From contig JAWPHD010002610.1 of assembly GCA_037043455.1 (NCBI GenBank), forward strand, positions 1-64,000: DNA of 64,000 nt. Reading direction: 5' to 3'. Both the position numbers and the translations under genes were made by a program. This DNA comes from Cyrtodaria siliqua. Its lineage: Eukaryota; Mollusca; Bivalvia; Adapedonta; Hiatellidae. The first letter of the stretch is position 1. Each line of letters opens with the position of its first letter. Under the pieces are notes generated by a model. It was not told where the DNA came from and made no database searches. It was given only the letters and a program-made list of their open reading frames with translations. Shown one piece after another: positions 57,301-64,000 of this stretch.

Positions 57301-60300
57301 TATTATGCCATTTTTGTACTAAGGCAACTTTTTGATAACCTTTGCAATCCAGATTAGATGCTTAACAACTCTGGCTAATAAAATTATCATTTGAATAAAT
57401 AAAATAAAAAATAAAGTTTTATTTTTAATTTAATTTTTTTTTTTTTCCGCTAAAAATATTTAGGGTCGGCGGTGATAAAGTAGGGTCGGTCGGGAAACCG
57501 GAAAGACACATGTTTTTTTATTAGGCCTCATGCTTCTGAACAGTGTGTTCACATTGAAAACCCTTGGTTAAAGTTGAAGGATTGTGGGTTTAACTAGAGT
57601 TATGGAGAAGAAAAAAATATGGTTTAACAATGTTTAACTTCAGTTTCCTGTGAAATTAAAGATGGCAGTCATGGCTAAAAAAAGTTTATGAATTGAAAAA
57701 TCTCCAGAAGTAAAATAATTTTTGATACCAGTGATCAGCATGACATGTCCATACACTATAACGTGTTTTGATCTGATTTCTTAGATGGCCATCATGATGT
57801 TTAGTTATGTAGGTTTAATTTACCAGCTTTCATTTGTATATTTTTAGTGGATATAAGTGTGTAAGGATATAATGACTATTTAAAACTGTTTTCTTTCTTT
57901 TGTCTTTCCAGAAGTGCTGGGGAAAATATAAAGGCACCATACCTCCATTTTGGAACCCGTTCAAACTTTTGGATCTGAATAACGTAATAAGAACTTTGGA
58001 TATAATGGCCAAACAGGTATTTAACATAGTTTATTAAAGTAGCTATCCCGCCAACAACAGCAAAATGCTATAGAACGACTTTAATCAGCCAGGCCAAAGC
58101 TCAAAACTGGAGAGTTGAATTACCGACTCATAATTCATTTTACTCGTATTCAGTAACAGGTATTTAAAGAAGTCTTGAAACATCCTATACTTTTAATCGA
58201 CATATATACATTATTATATAACCTAAAAACCTGGATATAGTTTTGATATTAAACGGATTTGTAGTGTAATTTTGCTGTCAGATGGCGGGTTAGTTTTTTA
58301 GGGCTATTTTCAATTTAAAAAATAACTGGGACCCCCAGAAGGCAATTTAATAAACATCTATGGGTGAACCCCATTTTCTAAAATTTGGTAATTTAAACTA
58401 ATTTTACATCTATGGGTGGGTGTTCAGTTTCAAAAGTGCCTTCCTGTATGTTTTAATGGAATCTTAAACGTAATTTAGCACCGCGGTTTATTCCTCTAGT
58501 ATCATTTTGGCTTTAATCTTGCTTAGATATAATTATATATACGGTTCTGGGATTTACAATATTACATAGAATTTTATATTAAATCTTCAAAATAGATCAC
58601 AACAAGAGCTATAGGTCAAATACTTTTCACTAATAACTTCCTTATGGTGAAAAATGGGGTCAAATTTAGACTTAATAGAGAAGAAATAAAAATCATCTCT
58701 AAAACCACAAAGCTCTCATATATTGCATATTTTGACCTCTACCAAGCTTGTACAAATGGTGATACTGGGGCACAGCTATAGGTCTAATAGTTTGCATATA
58801 GCTTAAGCTTATAGTCCTCTACCAAGTTTGTTTAAATGGTGTTCCTGGTGTTTTAGTTTTAGAATGCCTGGGGCAACCAGTTATATTGGACTAGAAATCT
58901 TCTGAACTTATCAGTGCTGTTTTGTTACTGTTGATTTAAACATATTTTATTTAGAATTAATGCATGAAAAATAAAAGATTGAAACCAAAGAAAATGTATA
59001 CAATTCCATCCTTGGAAAATATTTTTACACAACGTGTGTATCACAACTACAGAACATCCATAATTATGAACCAATTAATTAGAATTATTCAGTGTCACAT
59101 TGCTATCAGTCAGTATTTGCTTACATAACCTAAAAAAAGAAAAAGACACATCGCTAAAGAAATAAAAGCAATACGATATTTGGTGAAAGAAAACAAAAAC
59201 CAAAAATAATAGGAAAAAGAAATACTCACCAAAAAGCAAACGCTAAAAAGAATATAAAACAGGATGATAAGGGGATGACACTGGGGGTCAGAAGGTGCTG
59301 CTACTGTTGCAAGTGTCTACTGTGGACAAATTTAAAGATCATCTGGTGAACGATTCAGGACCATTTGGGCCTATTGCTAAAGTAAACCGTGTTTAATACA
59401 GTATAAAAGTGTTTTTTTGAGGCTCCGTTGAAAAATTCTTTATGTTTACATAGAGATTGTGTGAGGTGGAAAGCTAAGAAAACAATTTTTTTCCTTCAAA
59501 ATAAAACAGTCTGTTATATATTTTGTGTGCACAGGTACCACGTGAGTCTATTATATATTTTGTGTGCACAGGTACCACGTGAGTCTATTATATATTTTGT
59601 GTGCACAGGTACCACTTGAGTCTATTATATATTTTGTGTGCACAGGTACCACGTGAGTCTATTATATATTTTATGTGCACAGGTACCACGTGAGTATTAT
59701 ATATTTTGTGTGCACAGGTACCACGTGAGTCTATTATATATTTTGTGTGCCCAGGTACCACGTGAGTCTATTATATATTTTGTGTGCACAGGTACCACGT
59801 GAGTCTATTATATATTTTGTGTGCACAGGTACTATGTGAGTCTGTTATATATTTTGTGTGCACAGGTACCACGTGAGTCTATTATATATTTTGTGTGCAC
59901 AGGTACTATGTGAGTCTGTTATATATTTTGTGTCCACAGGTACCACGTGAGTCTATTATATATTTTGTGTGCACAGGTACTACGTGAGTCTATTATATAT
60001 TTTGTGTGCACAGGTACCACGTGAGGCCCCATGGAAAGCCGAGAATGCCGAGGAATGGGACTCAATGACAGTGGCACAGTTTTTGGCAACAATAACCTGG
60101 ACAAGGTAGGTGACTATTAACGATTATTTATATTTTGGGTGTGGTGGGGGCGGGGGGGCTGTTTTTATAGCAGTTATTGGATCATATTTCCAATACTAAA
60201 CATTCTTTTGTAGAGTAGCCAAAGTGTTTAATTATTAATTATTATTAATTCTCCCATTTTTAGACATACGAGAAAGTGTTTTCCTCATATGAGACCTCTT

Positions 60301-63300
60301 TCTTACATAAAATGTCATGACATGGTTTTGACATTGCTCTATTCTGATGTCAAATCAAATACAATCCTTGGAAGTAAATTATTGTTTTATGCCTGTATTA
60401 AGTATGTATAATAATACGAGAAAAAGAACCTGTCAGCAGAGCCTTGTCCCTGGTTTCAGTTCTGACCTCTCCGGTGAGATTTCCCTTTTTCACAACGATA
60501 CTGATGATGGATTTGTTAACCTTTCCTGTTGTACATGATTTCAGAGCAGCTCGAGAGATAGCTGAGGTATTTGTCCGAGGTGTCTTTTGCATTGAGACAT
60601 GTGAGATTTCCCTGCTATATCTGCTGTGGTACATCCATTCTGGAGGGGGTGTTGTACGTCTGGGGTCTATCTCAAATGGAGCACAGGTTGGTTATTGTTC
60701 TGTTACATAAAATGTGTATTTAATTATAGAATTATAGGCATGTTTAAATATATCAAGGTCAAACTACTATCGTTTCCGCTGTTAACATGGTCAAAGAAAT
60801 TAGGGTAGGTCGGTTTGTATGTATGTAAGCTTCCAGAACACTAACTCTAATATATTAATGATAGGCGGCGCGCTTTGAGCGTGCAGCCTATATTTGTATT
60901 GGTTTTTGATGCTGCATATGGAGGAGCACGTGACATATGGAGGAGCACGTGACATATGGAGGAGCACGTGATTAAAAATATTGGGGGTAAAAGACTGGCC
61001 ATATATATATATATATAAATATATAATTATTGAAACACCAGACACCTCAGCACATCCTTTATAAAAGACTTAAGGATGAATTAAAAGCTGTTCGCCCCTG
61101 ATCATTTTCCTGCATTGACACACCCCCCACACCCCCCAAACCCCCGTCGGTGTCAGAGTGCACATGTACCGGCGACCAGCGACAACAACCCAAGCATTTA
61201 GGCATGATACGCACTGGCATGGGCTGTTGTTGGTGTTATACTACACTGCACATTATTAGCGATTGATCGAAGTTATATTTTCTTAAATCCTTTTGTTATT
61301 TATCAACTTAAATCCAACTTTTTCCACTGAACAGTGGCATGTTCAACATAAACAGATACTACGTGAAGTTTCAGGTGCCCGGTCTCGATAGATTGTTAAC
61401 TGTGGGACCGGGTACGAAACCAAGGGAGAAAAAATACCCTGTGGAGCGCCTACGAATTCCGATGTATAGACGGTCACGTGGTTTTGTTTGCTGAATTAGC
61501 CATTGACTAATTTATGTCACGCGGTTTTGATCACATGATCAGATGTTACCAATGGTTCTAAAGTTACTATTGCCTACTGTTGCCATATAACTTTTTATAG
61601 TTTTGAAAATATTTCTACATTTTTGTTGTTATATAATAAAAAATTGCAAATAAATACACACGTTTGTTTCCTCCTTTGAAAACATTCTGCGCTGACTTGA
61701 TGCTTTGCATCAGTTTCTTTGTTCTTTTATTATATGCCTTCACAAGAATGCTTGTCAGATATTATAGCCCAGTAAAGTGGAATAGTTTGTTGACATAGGT
61801 AGGTGACACGTGACAGGAAGTCAATGTCACAGCCAAAGTTGTACAACATATGTAGAACAGAGTTACAGAATCAGAAAAAGCTGGTAGCTATACAATTTTA
61901 TTTTTTTTAGTCTATAGTAAGGAAAAAAGACGTACAAGGTATATATTATTGATAGGGATATATTATAAATGCTATTCCATGTCTAAAATAATTCGATTTC
62001 AGGAGAAGAAGATAATCGGTGGCACCCAGCAGCTTTCAGAGGGTATGGTGGACAAACTGGGTCATGATTGTGTTAAACTGTCTCATCCTGTGGTCCGTGT
62101 CAGTTGTACAGAATATGGAGCAACTGTCACCGACTGTCATGGCGGATTGTATAAGGTGATTATGCATACTGAACACAGGTTTACGGTTGTGCACCCCTGT
62201 ATGGTTCTGAGGCAAGGAAAAGGGTGGAAATTCTCCTAGTTAATGTTCATTGTGTCAGTTTTGTTGTGTTCATTAAAGGTCTTTATCATCATCGCTGTAT
62301 TGTTTTAGGTACTGCTTGAGTGGTGGCTGAAAAGCAAATGGCTCCAGCGAAAGATAGTGAGTTAAATACAAATATGCAGCATCTCTGGAGTTCTGCAGAT
62401 GAGAAGGTTCTAGATCCATTCAGCATATTTTTATCTAGATGTAAGAGCCTCACCACCACTGTTTTATTTTCGGAGAGACCATCGGCAAGAAAAAAAAACT
62501 TTTCGTAGCCTCATCTGTTTTATGAGGATGAGAATGACCCGTTTGGCAGAAACTATCGCGTTAGCACTTTAAAGATCTATTTATACTTATCAGGGTTAAT
62601 TTAAGCATGTTACGCCAGATTTAATTAAAAATATATGGTAAATTCAAATATAAGACCTAGACAGCATGTAGAAAACACCATGTTTTAATTAAAAAATGGT
62701 TTTTTTATCATGAATTTGAACATTTTTGTCCAGCCCGATTACAGATCTCAACATAGTGATCAAAATGTTGTCTAGTGATCAAAATGTTGTCTGGGTGTAT
62801 GTGTGTCCGTCCGTTCATTTGTCCGTGCTTCGACTATTATTTATTTATCTCTTCCTTATTACTTAAACTCCACCAGAAGGTTCGTTATATGTATCAGTCT
62901 CTACCATTATGTAGAAACTTTGGGTTGCTGTGACCTACTTTGGATTAACTATTGGCCACATCCGGTCTCCGCTATGAATTAATGCAAATATAATGCTTGG
63001 ACATGCAGGCTGTGGCCTTCTAGTTTACCGGTAAATTTAGGATTATTTTTTGTAAAAACCTGATGTACATGTTCTCCCTTTAATGGAATGGAATGACAGT
63101 AATAACATTCAGACACAAGAAAGAACGAAATTGATATTGCATCTGTACTTAGAGACCAAATGATATTGCATTGTAAACCTTCTCGCCTCTCAATGCTGCA
63201 GTGGGAGCTCAACTTGAAAGTGAGGATCTAACTTGAAAGTGAGGAAGTGTCGATTCTTACAGATGACGGGAGGTGAAGGTACTGGTCCTACACAGGAAAA

Positions 63301-63590
63301 GTGGGTGGTCTGCCTCCATCACTAAAAATCGACCGTCAAATATAACCTTACATGTGTTGAAAATGACGTAAAACACCATAAAAACAAACAAAACAAAAAA
63401 ATCCAGATGATATTGTATGTATTATTTCAGGCCAGATTTGTGATAAGTGCCATCCCACAGTCGCTGCTCAACAGGATCATGTTTGAGCCACCCCTGCCCT
63501 GGGAGAGGATACAGCTAGCGCAGAGGATGCCCATGGGGTCCATTATCAAAACAAATATGTTCTATGAGAAACCATTCTGGAGAGATTTGG
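47045..63590 (+). CDS. MAO-like: Flavin monoamine oxidase, exons 1-8, runs off the right edge
   Basis: Exons 47045-47114, 56294-56388, 56848-56985, 57912-58016, 60014-60105, 60545-60686, 62003-62155 and 63431-63590 join in one frame (phases 1,0,0,0,2,0,0,1) to give the first 318 residues of about 520. The enzyme oxidatively deaminates amines using FAD, in vertebrates at the mitochondrial outer membrane. Visible landmarks: the FAD dinucleotide fold GAGLSG (19-24), E42 in [14 protein letters not shown] (40-53), [14 protein letters not shown] in exon 3, [34 protein letters not shown] and FVISAIP. The flavin-binding cysteine region and the membrane tail lie beyond the window. Vertebrate MAO-A/B and invertebrate MAO cannot be separated from this part. 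Confidence 0.95.
47510..48255 (+). repeat. Three-layer nested repeats
   Basis: The family seen whole at 39785-39925 is split here: its left part (TAGGCCCATTGTACATATTT to GGTGGCATATAACCTTTCAT) ends near 47600 and its right part (CTTTTCATATGTTGGTACGC to TTAAAACCC) begins near 48221. Between them is a reverse copy of the repeat at 37917-38045, which is itself split by the MITE at 47814-48182. Confidence 0.8.
47814..48182 (+). mobile_element. MITE (TTCATAACTTTCAC family, copy 3)
   Basis: 369 bp, same orientation and about the same length as the copy at 6468-6834. Comparison with the uninterrupted host repeat at 37917-38045 places its ends exactly: the empty site reads ATGTATTGTAACA, and here the element sits between ATGTA and TTGTAACA. 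Confidence 0.9.
48547..48604 (-). repeat. Inverted duplicate of 46563-46620
   Basis: A perfect 58-bp reverse-complement match (contains TAATGCTCTTTTGAAATTTT). The continuation of the duplicate is found 2.5 kb further right at 51146-51213. Confidence 0.9.
51146..51213 (-). repeat. Inverted duplicate of 46491-46559
   Basis: Reverse complement of the sequence just upstream of the monoamine oxidase start (TATGCAGTTACATAGAACGT, CTGCATAGGAGCCAATTTAT), differing mainly in the length of an A/T run. Confidence 0.9.
51282..51587. mobile_element. 306-bp TIR element with a 35-C tract
   Basis: GTATAATCCCTAATAA (51282-51297) is perfectly mirrored by TTATTAGGGATTATAC (51572-51587). A run of 35 C follows the left end at 51298-51332, probably an expanded form of the CCCC just inside the element. 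The homopolymer length is uncertain in any assembly. Confidence 0.8.
51649..53563. repeat. 27-bp satellite, about 70 units
   Basis: Tandem units of CTCCTCGGTCGCTAGACACT followed by TCATTAA, with variants (CTTGG, CTCAG, GTCCCTAG, TTTACTCC). Blocks of several units recur as higher-order repeats (compare 51785-51960 with 52040-52215). Because 27 is a multiple of three, two frames on each strand are free of stops; the resulting frames of up to 327 codons are repeat artefacts, with no start context or splice sites. Confidence 0.97.
53685..55578. mobile_element. 1.9-kb TIR element (CAGGGTTCTGGAAATA ends)
   Basis: Perfect 16-bp inverted ends CAGGGTTCTGGAAATA and TATTTCCAGAACCCTG. Just inside both ends GCAAGTG/GGGCAAGTGG-like words recur, as subterminal repeats do. 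No transposase frame; a 461-bp MITE is nested at 54087-54547. The CAGGG start suggests hAT-like affinity. No target duplication was recognised. Confidence 0.78.
54087..54547. mobile_element. 461-bp MITE (GGTCATATACCAC ends), copy 2, nested
   Basis: Ends GGTCATATACCACTATTG and CAATAGTGGTATCTGACC, flanked on both sides by ACAT (4-bp target duplication). Strongly similar to 32165-32626 throughout (shared TTGCATTTCCCAT, AAAATGACCAGCAAATTGGG, AATCCAATCAGAATCT). Confidence 0.9.
55835..55926. promoter_or_regulatory. 43-bp direct duplication with two octamer motifs and a full CRE
   Basis: ATTATACCTC, ATTTGCAT, ATTCCACTCTTCGTTTAATG and TGACG are repeated in tandem. The octamer ATTTGCAT (POU-factor type) occurs at 55847-55854 and 55890-55897, and the second copy ends in the palindromic CRE TGACGTCA (55918-55925). 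It lies 370 bp before exon 2. A regulatory role is inferred from motifs only. Confidence 0.35.
56294..56388 (+). CDS. MAO-like: Monoamine oxidase exon 2 (residues 25-55)
   Basis: Encodes [20 protein letters not shown] and [11 protein letters not shown], completing the FAD-binding fold begun in exon 1 with E42 and the GGRTYT motif. Acceptor TTCTTACCAG, donor GTACAA at 56389, phase 0 exit. Confidence 0.96.
56389..56847. other. Intron 2
   Basis: 459 bp, AT-rich, no repeat or exon recognised. Confidence 0.6.
56848..56985 (+). CDS. MAO-like: Monoamine oxidase exon 3 (residues 56-101)
   Basis: Encodes [20 protein letters not shown], then [26 protein letters not shown] is a family signature lining the flavin site. 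Acceptor TATATTGCAG, donor GTGGAA at 56986 (weak at positions +4 to +6), phase 0 exit. Confidence 0.96.
56986..57911. other. Intron 3 with a degraded HINE unit
   Basis: 57600-57800 is a strongly diverged single unit of the 320-bp HINE repeat (AAAGATGGCAGTCATGGCTA, GTGATCAGCATGACATG, AGATGGCCATCATGATG). No exon otherwise. Confidence 0.5.
57912..58016 (+). CDS. MAO-like: Monoamine oxidase exon 4 (residues 102-136)
   Basis: Encodes [20 protein letters not shown] and [15 protein letters not shown]; the G-PP-WNP pattern is conserved in monoamine oxidases. Acceptor CTTTCCAG, donor GTATTT at 58017, phase 0. Confidence 0.95.
58034..58299 (+). mobile_element. MITE, family with TTAAAGTAGCTATCC ends (copy 3)
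   Basis: Left end TTAAAGTAGCTATCCCGCCA then ACAACAGC, interior AGCTCAAAACTGGAG, right part GCTGTCAGATGGCGGGTTAG. It begins only 17 bp inside the intron. Same family as 3690 and 24776. Confidence 0.7.
58300..59505. other. Intron 4 spacer
   Basis: Includes 58600-58860, a diverged fragment of the CTCTACCAAGTTTGTTCAAA repeat also seen at 10440-10900. No exon. Confidence 0.45.
59506..60022. repeat. 37-bp minisatellite made of copies of the exon 5 splice acceptor
   Basis: About 14 units of 37 bp, TCTATTATATATTTTGTGTG followed by CACAG|GTACCACGTGAG. The last unit is the real acceptor and start of exon 5 (GTACCACGTGAGGCCCC from 60014). Each unit therefore holds a polypyrimidine-poor but complete TTTTGTGTGCACAG acceptor, the first 12 exon bases, and a GTGAGT that matches a 5' splice site. 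Variants include CACTTGAG, GTACTATGTGAG and GCCCAG. Confidence 0.95.
60014..60105 (+). CDS. MAO-like: Monoamine oxidase exon 5 (residues 137-166)
   Basis: Encodes [20 protein letters not shown] then [10 protein letters not shown]; the E-P--APW-A--AEEWD-MT pattern is a clear monoamine oxidase signature. The acceptor is the last unit of the 37-bp minisatellite; the donor is GTAGGT at 60106, phase 2 exit through a split arginine codon. Confidence 0.95.
60106..60544. other. Intron 5
   Basis: 439 bp, AT-rich with a G-rich patch at 60138-60160; no repeat or exon recognised. Confidence 0.6.
60545..60686 (+). CDS. MAO-like: Monoamine oxidase exon 6 (residues 168-214)
   Basis: Encodes [20 protein letters not shown], then [20 protein letters not shown]. 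It matches the family block ending LW-LWY----GG--R--S--NG-Q. Acceptor ATGATTTCAG, donor GTTGGT at 60687, phase 0. Confidence 0.95.
60687..62002. other. Intron 6
   Basis: A 20-bp unit ACATATGGAGGAGCACGTG is repeated three times at about 60913-60971, each with a CACGTG box. A (TA)n run lies at 60999-61024. No exon or mobile element was delimited. Confidence 0.55.
62003..62155 (+). CDS. MAO-like: Monoamine oxidase exon 7 (residues 215-265)
   Basis: Encodes [20 protein letters not shown], then the strand-rich [20 protein letters not shown] and GLYK. The (K)--GG-Q--S--M---LG motif is the second FAD-contact block of the family. Acceptor CGATTTCAG, donor GTGATT at 62156, phase 0. Confidence 0.95.
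62156..63430. other. Intron 7 with SINE fragment
   Basis: 62390-62445 is a fragment (GATGAGAAGGTTCTAGATCC, TTTTTATCTAGATG) of the family whole at 39785-39925. Two copies of GTGATCAAAATGTTGTCT lie in tandem near 62760-62790. The SINE fragment is listed separately. Confidence 0.5.
63165..63395 (+). mobile_element. tRNA-derived SINE, family 1, rearranged fragment
   Basis: Starts inside the tRNA-like head (TTGTAAACCTTCTCGCCTCT), lacks the B box, and has AACTTGAAAGTGAGGA duplicated in tandem. The body and tail (CTTACAGATGACGGGAGGTG, AATGACGTAAAACACC) are intact. Confidence 0.75.
63431..63590 (+). CDS. MAO-like: Monoamine oxidase exon 8 (residues 266-318)
   Basis: Encodes [20 protein letters not shown], then [20 protein letters not shown] and [20 protein letters not shown] and MG-(V/I)IK---Y--PFWR are family landmarks. 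Acceptor TATTTCAG, donor GTAGGT at 63591 in phase 1, so at least one more exon lies to the right. Confidence 0.95.
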
Positions 63591-64000
63591 GTAGGTACCG
63601 TGGAATTATTATTCCCAGCGTTTTCACGAAAAGTGGAAGGACGTTGAATTGGCGACATACACCCATATATCTTGTATTTCCATCCTTCCATAATAATATT
63701 GTTTTCTGTTTTGTAACTTTGTGATGCATTCTGGATTTGGTTTATGTTGTCATAATAAAGGTATCGCCACCGGACAATGTTACGTTTCATACTTATATAC
63801 TCCATACTCCATACCGCTTCATGCAGGTCAAGGTCACAGATTAAAGGGCCATAAAGGATCAATCCGTTATAATTTTGTTTCTTGCGCATAACTTTGGTCA
63901 TACTTTTTGAGACAAGGACGTTATTTGAGAATATCAACTGTAGATTTTGGAAGGTTATCTGAAAGCGTTTAGTATTGGGTTATTGGGGTGATTTGTATGA
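63591..64000. other. Start of intron 8, to window edge
   Basis: No further exon is visible before the window ends, so the C-terminal 200 or so residues of the enzyme are outside. Confidence 0.7.

Overview
The window is nuclear DNA from an invertebrate animal. The genes are split into short exons with GT-AG (once GC-AG) introns, coding density is low, the DNA is AT-rich, and interspersed repeats dominate. The repeat content (tRNA-derived SINEs, many small terminal-inverted-repeat elements, and elements with short terminal inverted repeats, a core of tandem repeats and a 3' hairpin, like the HINE/'pearl' elements described from bivalves) together with the protein styles suggests a mollusc, probably a bivalve. 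The taxon is inference.

Three protein-coding loci are recognisable, all on the + strand. (1) 5318-22562: a complete eight-exon gene for a Patched-related (PTCHD3-like) RND-family membrane protein of 851 residues. All intron phases agree, one exon (14053-14159) is only 107 bp, and the reading frame stays open for 83 further codons after the stop. (2) 40271-42246: two exons encoding the N-terminal part of an SLC23 (nucleobase/ascorbate transporter) protein. No downstream exons were found, so it looks like a truncated or partial copy. (3) 47045 to beyond the right edge: the first eight exons (about 318 residues) of a flavin monoamine oxidase, with a 9.2 kb first intron that begins with a GC donor.

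Layout: 1-5316 is intergenic with four small inverted-repeat elements; 5318-22562 is the Patched-like gene, its introns filled with a 40-bp minisatellite, MITEs, HINE-like arrays, SINEs and a 200-bp-arm foldback; 22815-40270 is a repeat-dominated intergenic block (HINE-like arrays, SINEs, a 2.1 kb inverted-repeat element, a 32-bp satellite); 40271-42246 is the SLC23 fragment; 42247-47044 holds further mobile elements; 47045-64000 is the monoamine oxidase gene, whose first intron carries a 1.9 kb 27-bp satellite and nested transposons. The three genes show no functional link and simply share the same strand.

The most unusual observation is that two unrelated genes each carry, just upstream of one exon, a minisatellite whose repeat unit is a copy of that exon's own 3' splice site plus the first exon bases (40-bp units before Patched-like exon 2; 37-bp units before monoamine oxidase exon 5). 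Each true exon therefore sits behind a row of near-identical decoy acceptors, and in the cases I traced use of a decoy leads to a premature stop.
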